In this document: piece by piece, positions 1 to 9,379 of the stretch
How the letters are laid out: every line of letters starts with the position of its first letter
How positions within the stretch are numbered: position 1 is the stretch's first letter
From: Xanthomonas chitinilytica
Lineage (GTDB): Bacteria > Pseudomonadota > Gammaproteobacteria > Xanthomonadales > Xanthomonadaceae
NCBI RefSeq assembly: GCF_026107455.2
Contig: NZ_JAPCHY010000004.1
Span: forward strand, 1 to 64,000
Direction of reading: 5' to 3'
Length of the DNA stretch: 64,000 bases
The notes under the pieces: generated by a model
Databases searched by the model: none
What the model was told of the DNA's origin: nothing
What the model saw: the letters and a program-made list of their open reading frames with translations, nothing else
Made by a program: the position numbers and the translations under genes

Positions 1-615
1 AAGCTGGTCGAGGCGCTGGACAGCTGGATCCCGACCCCGGAGCGTGACGTCGACAAGCCGTTCCTGATGCCGGTGGAAGACGTGTTCTCGATCTCGGGCC
101 GCGGCACCGTGGTGACCGGTCGTATCGAGCGCGGCATCATCAAGGTGGGCGACGAAATCGAAATCGTCGGTATCCGCCCGACCCAGAAGACCACCGTGAC
201 CGGCGTGGAAATGTTCCGCAAGCTGCTGGACCAGGGCCAGGCAGGCGACAACGCCGGTCTGCTGCTGCGCGGCACCAAGCGTGACGACGTGGAGCGCGGC
301 CAGGTGCTGGCCAAGCCGGGTTCGATCACCCCGCACACCGAGTTCGACGCCGAAGTGTACGTGCTGTCGAAGGACGAGGGCGGCCGTCACACCCCGTTCT
401 TCAAGGGCTACCGTCCGCAGTTCTACTTCCGTACCACCGACATCACCGGCGCGGTGCAGCTGCCGGAAGGTGTGGAGATGGTGATGCCGGGCGACAACGT
501 GAAGATGTCGGTCACGCTGATCAACCCGGTGGCGATGGACGAAGGCCTGCGTTTCGCGATCCGCGAAGGCGGTCGTACCGTCGGTGCCGGCGTGGTCTCC
601 AAGATCATCAAGTAA
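1..615 (+). CDS. tuf: Elongation factor Tu, 3' part
   Basis: This is the C-terminal 204 residues of EF-Tu, the GTPase that delivers aminoacyl-tRNA to the ribosome. The window opens in frame near the end of the G domain. The rest is the two beta-barrel domains, with typical blocks such as [13 protein letters not shown] and the terminal [15 protein letters not shown]. The 5' half, with the GTP-binding motifs, is outside the window. The gene ends with TAA and is followed by a strong hairpin before the S10 operon. By the usual gene order it should be the last gene of the rpsL-rpsG-fusA-tuf (str) operon; that is inference, because upstream sequence is missing. Confidence 0.98.
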   Translation, partial: KLVEALDSWIPTPERDVDKPFLMPVEDVFSISGRGTVVTGRIERGIIKVGDEIEIVGIRPTQKTTVTGVEMFRKLLDQGQAGDNAGLLLRGTKRDDVERGQVLAKPGSITPHTEFDAEVYVLSKDEGGRHTPFFKGYRPQFYFRTTDITGAVQLPEGVEMVMPGDNVKMSVTLINPVAMDEGLRFAIREGGRTVGAGVVSKIIK

Positions 616-746
616 CAGACCGGCCCGGTTGCGCACGGGCACCCGGCTTTGCCGGTTGGTCGTCCCCGTGACGCGCTTTTCAACAGCCGAATGGCTGGTA
701 AGGCGGGGATCCGGCGGCTTCCGCAGGGTCCATCGATGACTGACGC

Positions 747-775
747 AAAGGGCGGCCCTCGGGCCGCCCTTTGTC
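747..775 (+). terminator. Rho-independent terminator after tuf
   Basis: An 11-bp perfect stem (AAAGGGCGGCC / GGCCGCCCTTT) with a CTCG loop is followed by a short T-rich stretch. It lies 130 nt downstream of the tuf stop codon and upstream of both S10 promoters, so it should separate the str and S10 transcripts. Confidence 0.75.
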
Positions 776-867
776 GTTCAGGGCATCGGGAAGTGCCGAT
801 ATGAACTTGACGCGGGCACGTTGTGCGGTTGAAGCCGCTCTCCGGGCGTCCTTCTAGGTCAAAGGGC

Positions 868-896
868 TTGGCAGGCGGATTTTTTCTCTGTAGAAT
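868..896 (+). promoter_or_regulatory. Upstream S10-operon promoter candidate
   Basis: TTGGCA (868-873) and TAGAAT (891-896) are separated by 17 bp, the optimal sigma70 spacing. The element follows the tuf terminator and points towards rpsJ. Confidence 0.6.
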
Positions 897-1018
897 TCGC
901 GCCCCGGCGTTCCTGGGTAGGACGTCGGATTCACACCGCGAAAAGAGAGGCAGGACGCCGCTCGTGTTCGCCAGACCGGGAAGGTCGCGCCGTTCAGGCA
1001 AAGTCGATAGCAATGCTA

Positions 1019-1048
1019 TTGACGAGCACTTTGTACGCGCGCTATACT
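1019..1048 (+). promoter_or_regulatory. Proximal S10-operon promoter candidate
   Basis: TTGACG (1019-1024) and TATACT (1043-1048) are separated by 18 bp, each one or two mismatches from consensus. Initiation near 1055 would give a leader of about 160 nt. That is close to the length of the E. coli S10 leader, which is controlled by L4. Confidence 0.65.
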
Positions 1049-1157
1049 TTTTCGTCTGGGCAGATCGGGAAACTGGTCTGCCTCAGTTTTTGAGGCCCAG
1101 GGACTGGCCTTGGCGCCGCGCAGGATCCGGCGGCGACCCGAATTCAGGAATTCACCG

Positions 1158-1194
1158 GGGCAGGCATCCCAGAGGCCTTGCCCGTCGCTCTTTT
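1158..1194 (+). promoter_or_regulatory. Terminator-like hairpin in the S10 leader (possible attenuator)
   Basis: The arms GGGCAGGC (1158-1165) and GCCTTGCCC (1175-1183) pair with one bulged T. The sequence then runs into a CTCTTTT stretch (1188-1194) just before the rpsJ ribosome-binding site. In E. coli the S10 leader has a hairpin plus U-run where L4 enhances termination. The position here is similar, but sequence homology to that leader was not established. Confidence 0.45.
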
Positions 1195-1213
1195 AACGAA
1201 GGATACCCCCGTC

Positions 1214-1525
1214 ATGGCGGACCAAAAGATCCGGATTCGGCTGAAGGCGTTCGATCATCGTTTGATCGACCGTTCGGCCAGCGAGATCGTCGAGACGGCA
1301 AAGCGGACCGGCGCGCAAGTGCGTGGCCCGATCCCGCTGCCGACCAAGATCGAACGTTATACCGTTCTCGTCTCCCCGCACGTCGACAAGGACGCGCGTG
1401 ACCAGTACGAGACCCGCACGCACAAGCGCGTGCTCGACATCGTCGACCCCAACGACAAGACCGTGGACGCGCTGATGAAGCTCGAACTGGCTGCCGGCGT
1501 CGACGTGCAGATCAAGTTGACCTGA
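1214..1525 (+). CDS. rpsJ: 30S ribosomal protein S10
   Basis: S10 is a 103-aa protein of the small-subunit head; in many bacteria it also acts with NusB in antitermination. The sequence from [19 protein letters not shown] to the end is full length. The ATG at 1214 was chosen because the protein then begins at the family's usual start and AAGGA lies upstream; an earlier in-frame start at 1178 would add 12 non-conserved residues. It is the first gene of the S10 operon, behind a leader of about 160 nt. Confidence 0.98.
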   Translation: MADQKIRIRLKAFDHRLIDRSASEIVETAKRTGAQVRGPIPLPTKIERYTVLVSPHVDKDARDQYETRTHKRVLDIVDPNDKTVDALMKLELAAGVDVQIKLT

Positions 1526-1536
1526 GGGCTGCGACC

Positions 1537-2187
1537 ATGACGAAGAAATATTCGTTGGGCTTCGTGGGCCGCAAGGCCGGCATGAGCCGTGTTTTCACCG
1601 AAGATGGCCGTTCCATCCCGGTGACCCTGATTGAAGCCACCCCGAACCGCATCGCGCAGATCAAGACCGTCGAAACCGACGGCTACAGCGCCGTGCAGGT
1701 GACCGTCGGCGCCCGTCGTGCCGCGCTGGTCAACAAGCCGGCTGCCGGCCACTTCGCCAAGGCGAAGGTCGAAGCGGGTCGCGGCCTGTGGGAATTCCGC
1801 GTCGAGGATTCGCAGCTGGGCGATTACGCCGTCGGCGGCGAGGTCAAGGCGGACATCTTCGAGGTCGGCCAGAAGGTCGACGTCCAGGGCGTCACCAAGG
1901 GCAAGGGTTTCCAGGGCACCATCAAGCGCCACAACTTCCGTATGGGCGATGCAACCCACGGTAACTCGCTGTCGCACCGCGCGCCGGGTTCGCTGGGTCA
2001 GCGCCAGACCCCGGGTCGCGTTTTCCCGGGCAAGAAGATGTCCGGCCACATGGGTGCCGTGCAGCAGAGCACGCAGAACCTGGAAGTGGTCAAGGTCGAC
2101 GTCGAGCGTGGTCTGATTGCCATTCGCGGCGCCGTGCCTGGCGCAGCCGGTGGCGACGTGATCGTGCGTCCGGCGAGCAAGGCATAA
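1537..2187 (+). CDS. rplC: 50S ribosomal protein L3
   Basis: L3 is a 216-aa primary binder of 23S rRNA with an extension reaching towards the peptidyl-transferase centre. The conserved block with [19 protein letters not shown] and [20 protein letters not shown] includes the glutamine methylated by PrmB in relatives. It starts 11 nt after rpsJ, with GAGGG about 8 nt upstream. Confidence 0.98.
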   Translation: MTKKYSLGFVGRKAGMSRVFTEDGRSIPVTLIEATPNRIAQIKTVETDGYSAVQVTVGARRAALVNKPAAGHFAKAKVEAGRGLWEFRVEDSQLGDYAVGGEVKADIFEVGQKVDVQGVTKGKGFQGTIKRHNFRMGDATHGNSLSHRAPGSLGQRQTPGRVFPGKKMSGHMGAVQQSTQNLEVVKVDVERGLIAIRGAVPGAAGGDVIVRPASKA

Positions 2188-2199
2188 GGAGAGATGACG

Positions 2200-2805
2200 A
2201 TGGAACTCGTTATCACGGGTAGCAACAACAAGGTCTCGGTCTCCGAAGCCGTGTTCGGTCGCGAATTCAGCGAAGATCTGGTCCACCAGGTCGTCGTTGC
2301 CTATCGCAACGCCGCGCGCGCCGGCACCAAGGCGCAGAAGACGCGTTCTGAAGTGGCTGGTACCACCAAGAAGTCGAAGAAGCAGAAGGGCGGCGGTGCG
2401 CGTCATGGCGCGCTGACGGCTCCGATCTTCGTCGGCGGCGGTGTCACCTTCGCGGCCAAGCCGCGCAGCTTCGAGCAGAAGGTCAACCGCAAGCAGTACC
2501 GTGCAGCCATCTGCGCGATCCTGTCCGAGCTGAACCGCCAGGGCCGCATCACGGTCGTCGAGTCTTTCGACGTCGAAGCGACCAGCACCAAGGCGCTGAT
2601 CGCCAAGCTGGCCGGTCTGGAAGTGGGCAAGCGCCCGCTGATCGTGACCGAAGAGGCTTCCGAGTCGCTGTACCTGTCGGCCCGCAACCTGCCCTACGTG
2701 CAGGTGCGTGACGTGCAGGGCATGGATCCGGTCGCTCTGGTCGGTGCCGACACGGTCGTCATCACCGCTGACGCGGTCAAGAAGGTCGAGGAGTGGCTGG
2801 CATGA
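2200..2805 (+). CDS. rplD: 50S ribosomal protein L4
   Basis: L4 (201 aa) is an early-assembly 23S rRNA-binding protein lining the exit tunnel. In E. coli it also represses its own operon. The basic glycine-rich tunnel loop ([21 protein letters not shown]) is present. Two in-frame ATGs exist: AAGGAG at 2186-2191 is only 2 nt from the ATG at 2194 but 8 nt from the one at 2200, so 2200 is preferred. The stop overlaps the rplW start (ATGA, 2802-2805), which suggests translational coupling. Confidence 0.97.
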   Translation: MELVITGSNNKVSVSEAVFGREFSEDLVHQVVVAYRNAARAGTKAQKTRSEVAGTTKKSKKQKGGGARHGALTAPIFVGGGVTFAAKPRSFEQKVNRKQYRAAICAILSELNRQGRITVVESFDVEATSTKALIAKLAGLEVGKRPLIVTEEASESLYLSARNLPYVQVRDVQGMDPVALVGADTVVITADAVKKVEEWLA

Positions 2806-3101
2806 GCAGCAACGAAAAAATCTTCAGCGTGCTGCGCGCTCCGCGAGTCTCCGAGAAGACCGCGCGCCTGCAGGAACTCTCCAACCAGTACGTCTTCGAA
2901 GTTTCGAACGAAGCCACCAAGGCCGATGTGAAGGCCGCGGTCGAGCAGCTGTTCGACGTCAAGGTCGAAGCGGTCAACGTGGTCAACGTCAAGGGCAAGA
3001 ACAAGTCCTTCCGTAACCGCACCGGCCGTCGCGGCGATTGGCGCAAGGCGTACGTGCGTCTGGCCGATGGCCAGTCCATCGACGTAACGGCCAAGGCCTG
3101 A
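2802..3101 (+). CDS. rplW: 50S ribosomal protein L23
   Basis: L23 (99 aa) sits at the tunnel exit and docks trigger factor and SRP. The start at 2802 ([19 protein letters not shown]) overlaps the rplD stop by 4 nt. An in-frame ATG 9 nt earlier is less likely because of that coupling. The length and the C-terminal [14 protein letters not shown] block are normal. Confidence 0.97.
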   Translation: MSSNEKIFSVLRAPRVSEKTARLQELSNQYVFEVSNEATKADVKAAVEQLFDVKVEAVNVVNVKGKNKSFRNRTGRRGDWRKAYVRLADGQSIDVTAKA

Positions 3102-3111
3102 GGTACATCCC

Positions 3112-3939
3112 ATGCCATTGATGAAATTCAAGCCCACCTCCGCAGGCCGTCGTTCGGCCGTGCGCGTGGTCACGCCCGATCTGCACAAGGGCGCCCCGCA
3201 CGCAGCGTTGCTGGAGCCGCAGAGCAAGTCCGGTGGTCGTAACCACCACGGTCGCATCACCACCCGTCACGTGGGTGGTGGTCACAAGCAGCACTACCGC
3301 ATCATCGACTTCAAGCGCAACAAGGAAGGCATTCCGGCGCGCGTGGAACGCATCGAATACGATCCGAACCGCACCGCCCACATCGCCCTGCTGTGCTACG
3401 TCGACGGCGAGCGCCGCTACATCATCGCGCCGAAGGGCCTGAAGGCCGGCGACCAGGTGATCGCAGGTTCGGATGCGCCGATCAAGACCGGCAACACCCT
3501 GCCGCTGCGCAACATCCCGGTCGGCACCACGGTCCACGGCATCGAGCTGAAGCCGGGCAAGGGCGCCCAGATCGCCCGCGCCGCCGGTGCCGCCGTGCAG
3601 CTGGTCGCCCGCGAAGGCATCTACGCCACCCTGCGCCTGCGCTCGGGTGAAATGCGCAAGGTGCCGGTCGAATGCCGCGCCACCATCGGCGAAGTCGGCA
3701 ACGACGAGCACAACCTGGAGAAGCTGGGCAAGGCCGGCGCCAAGCGCTGGCGCGGTGTCAAGCCGACCGTCCGCGGTGCGGCCATGAACCCGGTCGACCA
3801 CCCGCACGGTGGTGGTGAGGCCAAGGCCGGCCAGGGCAACCCGCACCCGGTCACCCCGTGGGGTGTGCCGACCAAGGGTTACAAGACGCGCCATAACAAG
3901 CGCACCCAGCAGTTCATCGTCCGCGATCGTAGGGGCTAA
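3112..3939 (+). CDS. rplB: 50S ribosomal protein L2
   Basis: L2 (275 aa) joins the subunits and supports the peptidyl-transferase centre. The conserved block [19 protein letters not shown] contains the histidine region known to matter for activity. Length and domain order (OB fold, SH3-like, basic C-terminal tail) are those of the family. It lies 10 nt after rplW. Confidence 0.98.
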   Translation: MPLMKFKPTSAGRRSAVRVVTPDLHKGAPHAALLEPQSKSGGRNHHGRITTRHVGGGHKQHYRIIDFKRNKEGIPARVERIEYDPNRTAHIALLCYVDGERRYIIAPKGLKAGDQVIAGSDAPIKTGNTLPLRNIPVGTTVHGIELKPGKGAQIARAAGAAVQLVAREGIYATLRLRSGEMRKVPVECRATIGEVGNDEHNLEKLGKAGAKRWRGVKPTVRGAAMNPVDHPHGGGEAKAGQGNPHPVTPWGVPTKGYKTRHNKRTQQFIVRDRRG

Positions 3940-3945
3940 TCGACC

Positions 3946-4215
3946 ATGGCACGTTCACTCAAGAAAGGCCCGTTCGTCGATCACCACCTCATCAAGAAGG
4001 TGGAGGCCGCTGCGGGCAGTAAGAAGCCGATCAAGACCTGGTCGCGCCGTTCGATGATCCTGCCGGAAATGGTGGGCATCACCATCGCCGTGCACAACGG
4101 CAAGAACCACGTTCCGGTGCTGGTCAACGAGAACATGGTCGGCCACAAGCTTGGCGAATTCGCCGTCACCCGTACCTTCAAGGGTCACGGTGGCGACAAG
4201 AAGTCGGGTAGGTAA
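3946..4215 (+). CDS. rpsS: 30S ribosomal protein S19
   Basis: S19 is an 89-aa head protein that works with S13 near the A site. The sequence [19 protein letters not shown] and the block [16 protein letters not shown] are diagnostic. It begins 6 nt after the rplB stop, in S10 operon order. Confidence 0.98.
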   Translation: MARSLKKGPFVDHHLIKKVEAAAGSKKPIKTWSRRSMILPEMVGITIAVHNGKNHVPVLVNENMVGHKLGEFAVTRTFKGHGGDKKSGR

Positions 4216-4227
4216 GGAGAGATGACG

Positions 4228-4563
4228 ATGGAAGCGAAAGCAATCCTGCGCACCGCGCGCATCTCCCCGCAGAAGGCACGCCTGGTCGCCGACCAGGTGC
4301 GCGGCCTGCCGGCCGAACGCGCCGTCAACCTGCTGAAGTTCTCGGACAAGAAGGCTGCCCACCTGATCAAGAAGGTGGTGGAGTCGGCGATCGCCAATGC
4401 CGAGAACAACCAGGGTGCCGATGTCGACGAGCTGAAGGTCAAGACCATCATGGTTGATGAAGGTCCGACCCTGAAGCGTTTCATGGCGCGGGCGAAAGGC
4501 CGCGGTACCCGCATCCTCAAGCGCACCAGCCACATCACTGTGGTTGTGGGCGCCGGCAAGTAA
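4228..4563 (+). CDS. rplV: 50S ribosomal protein L22
   Basis: L22 (111 aa) has a beta-hairpin that lines the nascent-chain tunnel and affects macrolide sensitivity. The start at 4228 is favoured: AAGGAG at 4214-4219 is 8 nt upstream of it, but only 2 nt from an in-frame ATG at 4222. The same AAGGAG-AGATGACG arrangement precedes rplD. The hairpin region [19 protein letters not shown] is intact. Confidence 0.97.
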   Translation: MEAKAILRTARISPQKARLVADQVRGLPAERAVNLLKFSDKKAAHLIKKVVESAIANAENNQGADVDELKVKTIMVDEGPTLKRFMARAKGRGTRILKRTSHITVVVGAGK

Positions 4564-4580
4564 GCGGAAAGGAAAAGACG

Positions 4581-5315
4581 ATGGGTCATAAAGTTCATCC
4601 GATTGGAATCCGCTTGGGTATTGCCAAGGACTGGAACTCCAAGTGGTACGCCAACAAGGCCGAGTTCGCCAGCTACCTGGCGGCCGACCTCAAGGTCCGT
4701 GAAATGCTGCGCAAGAAGCTGGCGCAGGCGGGCATCAGCAAGATCCTGATCGAGCGTCCGGCCAAGACCGCGCGTGTGACGATCCACACCGCCCGTCCGG
4801 GCGTGGTGATCGGCAAGCGCGGCGAGGACATCGAGAAGCTGCGCAAGGAAGTGAGCGAGATGATGGGCGTTCCCGCCCACATCAACGTCACCGAAGTGCG
4901 CAAGCCCGAGCTGGACGCGCAGCTGGTTGCCGAGTCGATCGCGCAGCAGCTGGAACGCCGCATCATGTTCCGCCGCGCGATGAAGCGCTCGGTCGGCAAT
5001 GCGATGCGCCTGGGTGCCCTGGGCATCAAGGTCAACGTGGCCGGCCGCTTGAACGGCGCGGAAATCGCCCGTTCGGAGTGGTACCGCGAAGGCCGCGTGC
5101 CGCTGCACACGCTGCGTGCCGACATCGACTACGGCTTCGCTGAAGCCAAGACGACCTACGGCATCATCGGCATCAAGGTCTGGATCTACAAGGGCGAGAT
5201 CTTCGATTTCTCCCAGGTTGGCCAGGAGAAGCAGGACGACTCCCCGCGCGGCGATCGCAACGATCGTGGCGACCGTGGTGACCGTCCGTCGCGCCCGGCT
5301 CGTGAAGCGAGGTAA
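4581..5315 (+). CDS. rpsC: 30S ribosomal protein S3
   Basis: S3 (244 aa) lies at the mRNA entry and has helicase-like activity with S4. The KH domain holds [17 protein letters not shown]. After the usual C-terminal domain a tail of about 30 residues is rich in Asp, Arg and Gly, with repeated GDR/RGD-like units (about residues 213-244). E. coli S3 is 233 aa, so the extra length is this tail. A ribosome-binding GGAAAGGAAA stretch precedes the start. Confidence 0.98.
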   Translation: MGHKVHPIGIRLGIAKDWNSKWYANKAEFASYLAADLKVREMLRKKLAQAGISKILIERPAKTARVTIHTARPGVVIGKRGEDIEKLRKEVSEMMGVPAHINVTEVRKPELDAQLVAESIAQQLERRIMFRRAMKRSVGNAMRLGALGIKVNVAGRLNGAEIARSEWYREGRVPLHTLRADIDYGFAEAKTTYGIIGIKVWIYKGEIFDFSQVGQEKQDDSPRGDRNDRGDRGDRPSRPAREAR

Positions 5316-5320
5316 CGGCA

Positions 5321-5734
5321 ATGTTGCAACCCAAGCGAACCAAATACCGCAAGATGCACAAGGGCCGCAACGACGGCCTGAGCTGGAGCGCTAATGCCGT
5401 CAGCTTCGGCGAGTACGGCCTGAAGGCGACGGCGCACGGTCAGCTGACCGCGCGCCAGATCGAGGCGGCCCGCCGCTCGATCAGCCGCTACGTCAAGCGC
5501 GGCGGCAAGATGTGGATCCGTGTGTTCCCCGACAAGCCGATCACCAAGAAGCCCATCGAAGTCCGAATGGGTTCGGGTAAGGGCAACGTGGAATACTGGG
5601 TGGCCCAGATCCAGCCCGGCCGCATGATCTATGAAATCGAGGGCGTCGCCGAAGACGTGGCCCGCGAGGCGTTCCGCCTGGCTGCCGCCAAGTTGTCGGT
5701 GACCACCACTTTCGTGACCCGGACGGTGCGCTGA
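5321..5734 (+). CDS. rplP: 50S ribosomal protein L16
   Basis: L16 (137 aa) helps position tRNA in the A and P sites. The sequence [19 protein letters not shown] and the R-rich block [20 protein letters not shown] are typical. Its TGA overlaps the rpmC start by one base, implying coupled translation. Confidence 0.98.
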   Translation: MLQPKRTKYRKMHKGRNDGLSWSANAVSFGEYGLKATAHGQLTARQIEAARRSISRYVKRGGKMWIRVFPDKPITKKPIEVRMGSGKGNVEYWVAQIQPGRMIYEIEGVAEDVAREAFRLAAAKLSVTTTFVTRTVR

Positions 5735-5919
5735 TGGACATCAAACAACTCCGCGAAAAGTCGGCTGACGAACTCAAGGCCCACCTGATCGACCTGCGTA
5801 AGGAGCAGTTCTCGCTCCGTATGCAGCAGGTCACCGGGCAGCTGCCGAAGACCCACGAAACCCGCCGGGTGCGCCGCGAGATTGCTCGCGTCAAGCATCT
5901 GATCGGCAGCACGAAGTAA
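5734..5919 (+). CDS. rpmC: 50S ribosomal protein L29
   Basis: L29 (61 aa) is a small helical-hairpin protein near the tunnel exit next to L23. The sequence [20 protein letters not shown] matches the family, and the length is normal. The start codon shares one base with the rplP stop. Confidence 0.97.
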   Translation: MDIKQLREKSADELKAHLIDLRKEQFSLRMQQVTGQLPKTHETRRVRREIARVKHLIGSTK

Positions 5920-5930
5920 GGATGGCCGCG

Positions 5931-6200
5931 ATGAGCGACAACAACGAAAACAAGACGCTGCGCACGGTCGAAGGCCGTGTCGTCAGCAACAAGATGGACA
6001 AGACGGTCACCGTGTTGGTGGAGCGCCAGGTCAAGCACGCCCTGTACGGCAAGTACATCAAGCGCTCGACCAAGCTGCACGCTCACGACGCCGACAATGC
6101 CTGCAACGAAGGCGACGTCGTGCGTGTGACCGAGATTGCGCCGCTGTCCAAGACCAAGAACTGGCGGGTGGTGGAAATCGTCACCCGCGCGGCCGAATAA
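5931..6200 (+). CDS. rpsQ: 30S ribosomal protein S17
   Basis: S17 (89 aa) is a primary 16S rRNA-binding OB-fold protein. The ATG at 5931 is chosen because AAGGA (5918-5922) is 8 nt upstream. An in-frame ATG at 5922 overlaps that ribosome-binding site and cannot use it. The core [19 protein letters not shown] is conserved. Confidence 0.96.
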   Translation: MSDNNENKTLRTVEGRVVSNKMDKTVTVLVERQVKHALYGKYIKRSTKLHAHDADNACNEGDVVRVTEIAPLSKTKNWRVVEIVTRAAE

Positions 6201-6213
6201 GGAGATCTGAATC

Positions 6214-6582
6214 ATGATCCAGATGCAGAGCTACCTCGATGCCGCCGACAATTCCGGTGCCAAGGAACTGATGTGCATCAAGGTGCTGGGTGGTTCCAAG
6301 CGCCGTTACGCGCACATCGGCGACATCATCAAGGTCACCGTGAAGGACGCGATTCCGCGCGGCAAGGTCAAGAAGGGTGAAGTGTACGACGCCGTCGTGG
6401 TGCGTACCCGCAAGGGTGTGCGTCGCGCCGACGGTTCGCTGATCCGCTTCGACGGCAACGCCGCGGTCCTGCTCAACAACAAGCAAGAGCCGATCGGCAC
6501 GCGCATCTTCGGGCCGGTTACCCGCGAGCTGCGCTCCGAGAAGTTCATGAAGATCGTCTCGCTCGCTCCCGAAGTGCTGTGA
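6214..6582 (+). CDS. rplN: 50S ribosomal protein L14
   Basis: L14 (122 aa) forms an inter-subunit bridge and is the binding site of the silencing factor RsfS. The sequence [20 protein letters not shown] is diagnostic. AAGGAGA precedes the start. By E. coli order it would be the first gene of the spc operon; here it follows rpsQ by 13 nt with no visible terminator, so S10 and spc are probably co-transcribed. Confidence 0.98.
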   Translation: MIQMQSYLDAADNSGAKELMCIKVLGGSKRRYAHIGDIIKVTVKDAIPRGKVKKGEVYDAVVVRTRKGVRRADGSLIRFDGNAAVLLNNKQEPIGTRIFGPVTRELRSEKFMKIVSLAPEVL

Positions 6583-6597
6583 GCGGAGGACTTAGAC

Positions 6598-6915
6598 ATG
6601 GCTAACCGTATCAAGAAGGGCGACCAGGTTGTCGTCAACACCGGCAAGGACAAGGGCAAGCAGGGCGAAGTCGTCCGCGTTGACGGCGACCGCGTGGTCG
6701 TCTCCAACGTGAACATCGTCAAGCGGCACACCAAGCCGAATCCGCAGGCGGGCATCGCCGGCGGCGTGGTCGAGCGCGAAGCGTCGATCCATATCTCCAA
6801 CGTGAACGTCGTCAACCCGGCCACGGGCAAGGGCGAACGCGTTGGCTTCAAGGTGCTGGAGGATGGGCGCAAACTGCGTGTGTTCCGCTCCAGCGGTGAG
6901 GCGCTCGACGCCTGA
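6598..6915 (+). CDS. rplX: 50S ribosomal protein L24
   Basis: L24 (105 aa) starts large-subunit assembly. The KOW motif ([20 protein letters not shown]) is at the N-terminus. GCGGAGGA lies upstream of the ATG. Order and spacing fit the spc operon. Confidence 0.98.
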   Translation: MANRIKKGDQVVVNTGKDKGKQGEVVRVDGDRVVVSNVNIVKRHTKPNPQAGIAGGVVEREASIHISNVNVVNPATGKGERVGFKVLEDGRKLRVFRSSGEALDA

Positions 6916-6926
6916 GGAATGAGCTG

Positions 6927-7469
6927 ATGACTTCCCGTCTCGAAAAAATCTACAAGGAAGAAGTGGTGCCGGCGCTGATGAAGCAGTTCGGCTACACCAA
7001 TCCGATGGAAGTGCCGAAGCTGGTCAAGATCACCCTGAACATGGGTGTGGGCGAAGCCGCGACCAACAAAAAGATCCTGGAAAACGCCGTCGCCGACATG
7101 GCCAAGGTCTCCGGCCAGAAGCCGGTGGTCACCAAGTCGCGCATCTCGGTGGCGTCGTTCAAGATCCGCGATGGTTGGCCGATCGGCTGCAAGACCACGC
7201 TGCGCCGGGTGAAGATGTACGAGTTCCTGGACCGCCTGATCAACATCTCGCTGCCGCGCGTGCGCGACTTCCGTGGTGTTTCCGGTCGTTCCTTCGACGG
7301 TCGCGGCAACTTCAACATGGGTGTGAAGGAACAGATCATCTTCCCGGAAATCGACTTCGACGCCGTCGACGCGATCCGCGGCATGGATATCGCCATCACC
7401 ACCACCGCCAAGACCGATGCGGAAGCCAAGGCGCTGCTGGCAGCGTTCAAGTTCCCGTTCCGTAACTGA
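6927..7469 (+). CDS. rplE: 50S ribosomal protein L5
   Basis: L5 (180 aa) binds 5S rRNA and contacts P-site tRNA. Typical blocks are [18 protein letters not shown] and [17 protein letters not shown]. It has the normal length and follows rplX by 11 nt. Confidence 0.98.
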   Translation: MTSRLEKIYKEEVVPALMKQFGYTNPMEVPKLVKITLNMGVGEAATNKKILENAVADMAKVSGQKPVVTKSRISVASFKIRDGWPIGCKTTLRRVKMYEFLDRLINISLPRVRDFRGVSGRSFDGRGNFNMGVKEQIIFPEIDFDAVDAIRGMDIAITTTAKTDAEAKALLAAFKFPFRN

Positions 7470-7487
7470 TTCGTCGAGGAAACCGAA

Positions 7488-7793
7488 ATGGCAAAGACCT
7501 CCATGGTCAACCGCGACATCAAGCGGGCAAAGCTGGCCAAGAAGTACGCCGAAAAGCGCGCTGCTCTGAAGAAGATCGTGTCCTCGGTGGACGCGAGCTA
7601 CGAAGAGAAGATCGATGCGGCTACCAAGCTGGCCAAGCTGCCGCGCGATTCGTCGCCGAGCCGCCAGCGCACCCGTTGCGAACTGTCGGGCCGCCCGCGT
7701 GGCGTGTACCGCAAGTTCGGCCTGGGCCGCAACAAGCTGCGCGAAGCCACCATGCGCGGCGACGTGCCGGGCCTGCGCAAGGCCAGCTGGTAA
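7488..7793 (+). CDS. rpsN: 30S ribosomal protein S14, zinc-free form
   Basis: S14 (101 aa) is a head protein. The long form is present and only one cysteine is seen in [20 protein letters not shown], so the paired CxxC zinc-ribbon motifs of the short C+ form are absent. This is the zinc-independent type. It ends 223 nt before rpsH, an unusually long gap for this operon. Confidence 0.97.
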   Translation: MAKTSMVNRDIKRAKLAKKYAEKRAALKKIVSSVDASYEEKIDAATKLAKLPRDSSPSRQRTRCELSGRPRGVYRKFGLGRNKLREATMRGDVPGLRKASW

Positions 7794-7866
7794 GAGCGAA
7801 CCGGGTCCGCCCAGCGGGGCGGTCCGGGGATGCCGGGGCAGGGTACCGCCGGGGCATCTTTTCAGG

Positions 7867-7893
7867 GAGTCCGACGCAAGTCGGACTCTTTGT
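7867..7893 (+). terminator. Hairpin terminator between rpsN and rpsH
   Basis: A perfect 9-bp stem GAGTCCGAC / GTCGGACTC closes a GCAA (GNRA-type) tetraloop and is followed by TTTGT. It lies 73 nt after the rpsN stop and immediately before a TATAAT element. Confidence 0.6.
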
Positions 7894-7895
7894 CG

Positions 7896-7901
7896 TATAA
7901 T
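7896..7901 (+). promoter_or_regulatory. -10 element upstream of rpsH
   Basis: A perfect TATAAT follows the rpsN/rpsH hairpin, 115 nt before the rpsH ATG. The -35 region is poor (GACGCA at 7873-7878, within the hairpin). It suggests an internal promoter that restarts transcription of the distal spc genes. Confidence 0.45.
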
Positions 7902-8016
7902 CCCGCTCCTTGCCTGCCGGTTTGCGGTGGGCAACGCGTCAAGGGCCCTGGCCCACCCCAGGAAAACACGAGATTTTCGCGAAAGCGGATATCGGTGCAC
8001 TCAAAGGTAATCGACT

Positions 8017-8415
8017 ATGAGCATGACTGATCCCATCGCCGACCTGCTGGTCCGCATCAAGAATGCGGCCGCGGTTGGCAAGCAGACGGTGAAGGCGCCG
8101 TCCTCCAAGATCAAGGTGGCAATCGCAGAGGTGTTGAAGGCCGAGGGCTACATCACCGACCTGCGCGTCAACCAGATCGAGAACAACAAGGCCGAACTCG
8201 AAATCGTCCTGAAGTACTTCGAAGGCAAGCCGGTCATCGCTACCCTGAAGCGCTACTCGCGCTCGGGCCTGCGCCAGTACCGCGGCAAGAGCGAGCTGCC
8301 GAAGGTCCTCAACGGCCTGGGCATCGCCATCATTTCCACCTCCAAGGGCATCATGACTGATGCGCAGGCGCGCCAGCTGGGCGTCGGCGGCGAAGTCCTG
8401 TGCTTCGTGGCCTAA
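8017..8415 (+). CDS. rpsH: 30S ribosomal protein S8
   Basis: S8 (132 aa) is a central-domain assembly protein and, in E. coli, the translational repressor of the spc operon. The sequence [17 protein letters not shown] and the C-terminal [19 protein letters not shown] are typical. A second in-frame ATG two codons on is possible. It heads the segment after the internal terminator and TATAAT element. Confidence 0.97.
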   Translation: MSMTDPIADLLVRIKNAAAVGKQTVKAPSSKIKVAIAEVLKAEGYITDLRVNQIENNKAELEIVLKYFEGKPVIATLKRYSRSGLRQYRGKSELPKVLNGLGIAIISTSKGIMTDAQARQLGVGGEVLCFVA

Positions 8416-8433
8416 GGCGAGAAGGAGTCCACT

Positions 8434-8961
8434 ATGTCCCGCGTAGCCAAGAAGCCGGTCAACCTGCCCAAGGGCGTTGAACTGAACATCCAGCCGGAGC
8501 TGGTGAGCGTCAAGGGCCCGAAGGGCACCCTGTCGCTGGCCAAGTCCGCCGGCGTTGAAATCACCGTCGAGAACGGCGTCGCCACCCTGGCCGCCAACGA
8601 TCCGTCGCAGATCGCCCTGACCGGTACCGTGCGCGCCATCCTGGCCAACATGGTCCATGGCGTTTCCGAAGGCTTCGAGAAGAAGCTGGAGCTGGTCGGC
8701 GTCGGTTACCGCGCCGCGATGCAGGGCAAGGACCTGAGCCTGTCGCTCGGCTTCTCGCACCCGATCGTGTTCGTCGCGCCGGAAGGCATCACCCTGTCGA
8801 CCCCGACCCAGACCGAGGTGGTGGTGCAGGGCACCGACAAGCAGCGCGTCGGCGAAGTCGCGGCCAAGATCCGCGGTTTCCGTCCGCCGGAGCCCTACAA
8901 GGGCAAGGGTGTGAAGTACGCCGGTGAAGTCATCATTCGTAAGGAAGCCAAGAAGGCCTAA
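8434..8961 (+). CDS. rplF: 50S ribosomal protein L6
   Basis: L6 (175 aa) lies near the factor-binding site. The two repeated L6 domains and the C-terminal [20 protein letters not shown] block are present. GAGAAGGAG precedes the ATG. Confidence 0.98.
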   Translation: MSRVAKKPVNLPKGVELNIQPELVSVKGPKGTLSLAKSAGVEITVENGVATLAANDPSQIALTGTVRAILANMVHGVSEGFEKKLELVGVGYRAAMQGKDLSLSLGFSHPIVFVAPEGITLSTPTQTEVVVQGTDKQRVGEVAAKIRGFRPPEPYKGKGVKYAGEVIIRKEAKKA

Positions 8962-8993
8962 TTCGGGTCCTCAGCTTTCCAAGGAAAAAGATC

Positions 8994-9347
8994 ATGAACA
9001 AGAACATCGCTCGTCTGCGTCGCGCCAAGTCGACCCGTGCACACATCCGCGAGCTGGGCGTGCCGCGTCTGACGGTGCTGCGTACCGGCCAGCACCTGTA
9101 CGCGCAGGTCTTCACCGCCGACGGCTCCAAGGTGCTGGCTGCCGCCAACACCCTGCAGGCCGACGTGAAGGAAGGCCTGAAGAACGGCAAGAACAGCGAC
9201 GCCGCCGTCAAGGTCGGCAAGCTGGTCGCCGAGCGCGCCAAGGCTGCGGGCATCGAGAAGGTCGCGTTCGACCGCTCGGGCTACCGCTACCACGGTCGCA
9301 TCAAGGCCCTGGCCGATGCGGCCCGCGAAGGCGGCCTGCAGTTCTGA
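8994..9347 (+). CDS. rplR: 50S ribosomal protein L18
   Basis: L18 (117 aa) binds 5S rRNA with L5 and L25. The blocks [16 protein letters not shown] and [20 protein letters not shown] are conserved. AAGGAAAAAG precedes the start. A strong hairpin follows the stop codon. Confidence 0.98.
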   Translation: MNKNIARLRRAKSTRAHIRELGVPRLTVLRTGQHLYAQVFTADGSKVLAAANTLQADVKEGLKNGKNSDAAVKVGKLVAERAKAAGIEKVAFDRSGYRYHGRIKALADAAREGGLQF

Positions 9348-9354
9348 GGTATCG

Positions 9355-9379
9355 GGGAACGGGGTGATGCCCCGTTCCC
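9355..9379 (+). terminator. Hairpin after rplR
   Basis: A perfect 10-bp stem GGGAACGGGG / CCCCGTTCCC closes a TGATG loop, 7 nt after the rplR stop. No T-run follows, so it may be an RNA-stabilising or partial-termination element rather than a full terminator. Confidence 0.5.

Larger units (their letters stand above)
616..1213 (+). other. tuf-rpsJ intergenic region with terminator, two promoters and S10 leader
   Basis: This 598-base stretch has no convincing gene. It holds, in order, a small hairpin just after tuf, a strong terminator-like hairpin at 747-772, a promoter-like pair at 868-896, a second pair at 1019-1048, and a leader of about 160 nt before rpsJ. The leader can form several hairpins, including one at 1080-1096 and one at 1158-1183 followed by a T-rich stretch. 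It contains no tRNA gene. Confidence 0.7.

Noticed and set aside
616-1213. tRNA gene or extra small gene after tuf
   Set aside because: No cloverleaf or conserved tRNA arms were seen, and the open frames there show no protein-like conservation.
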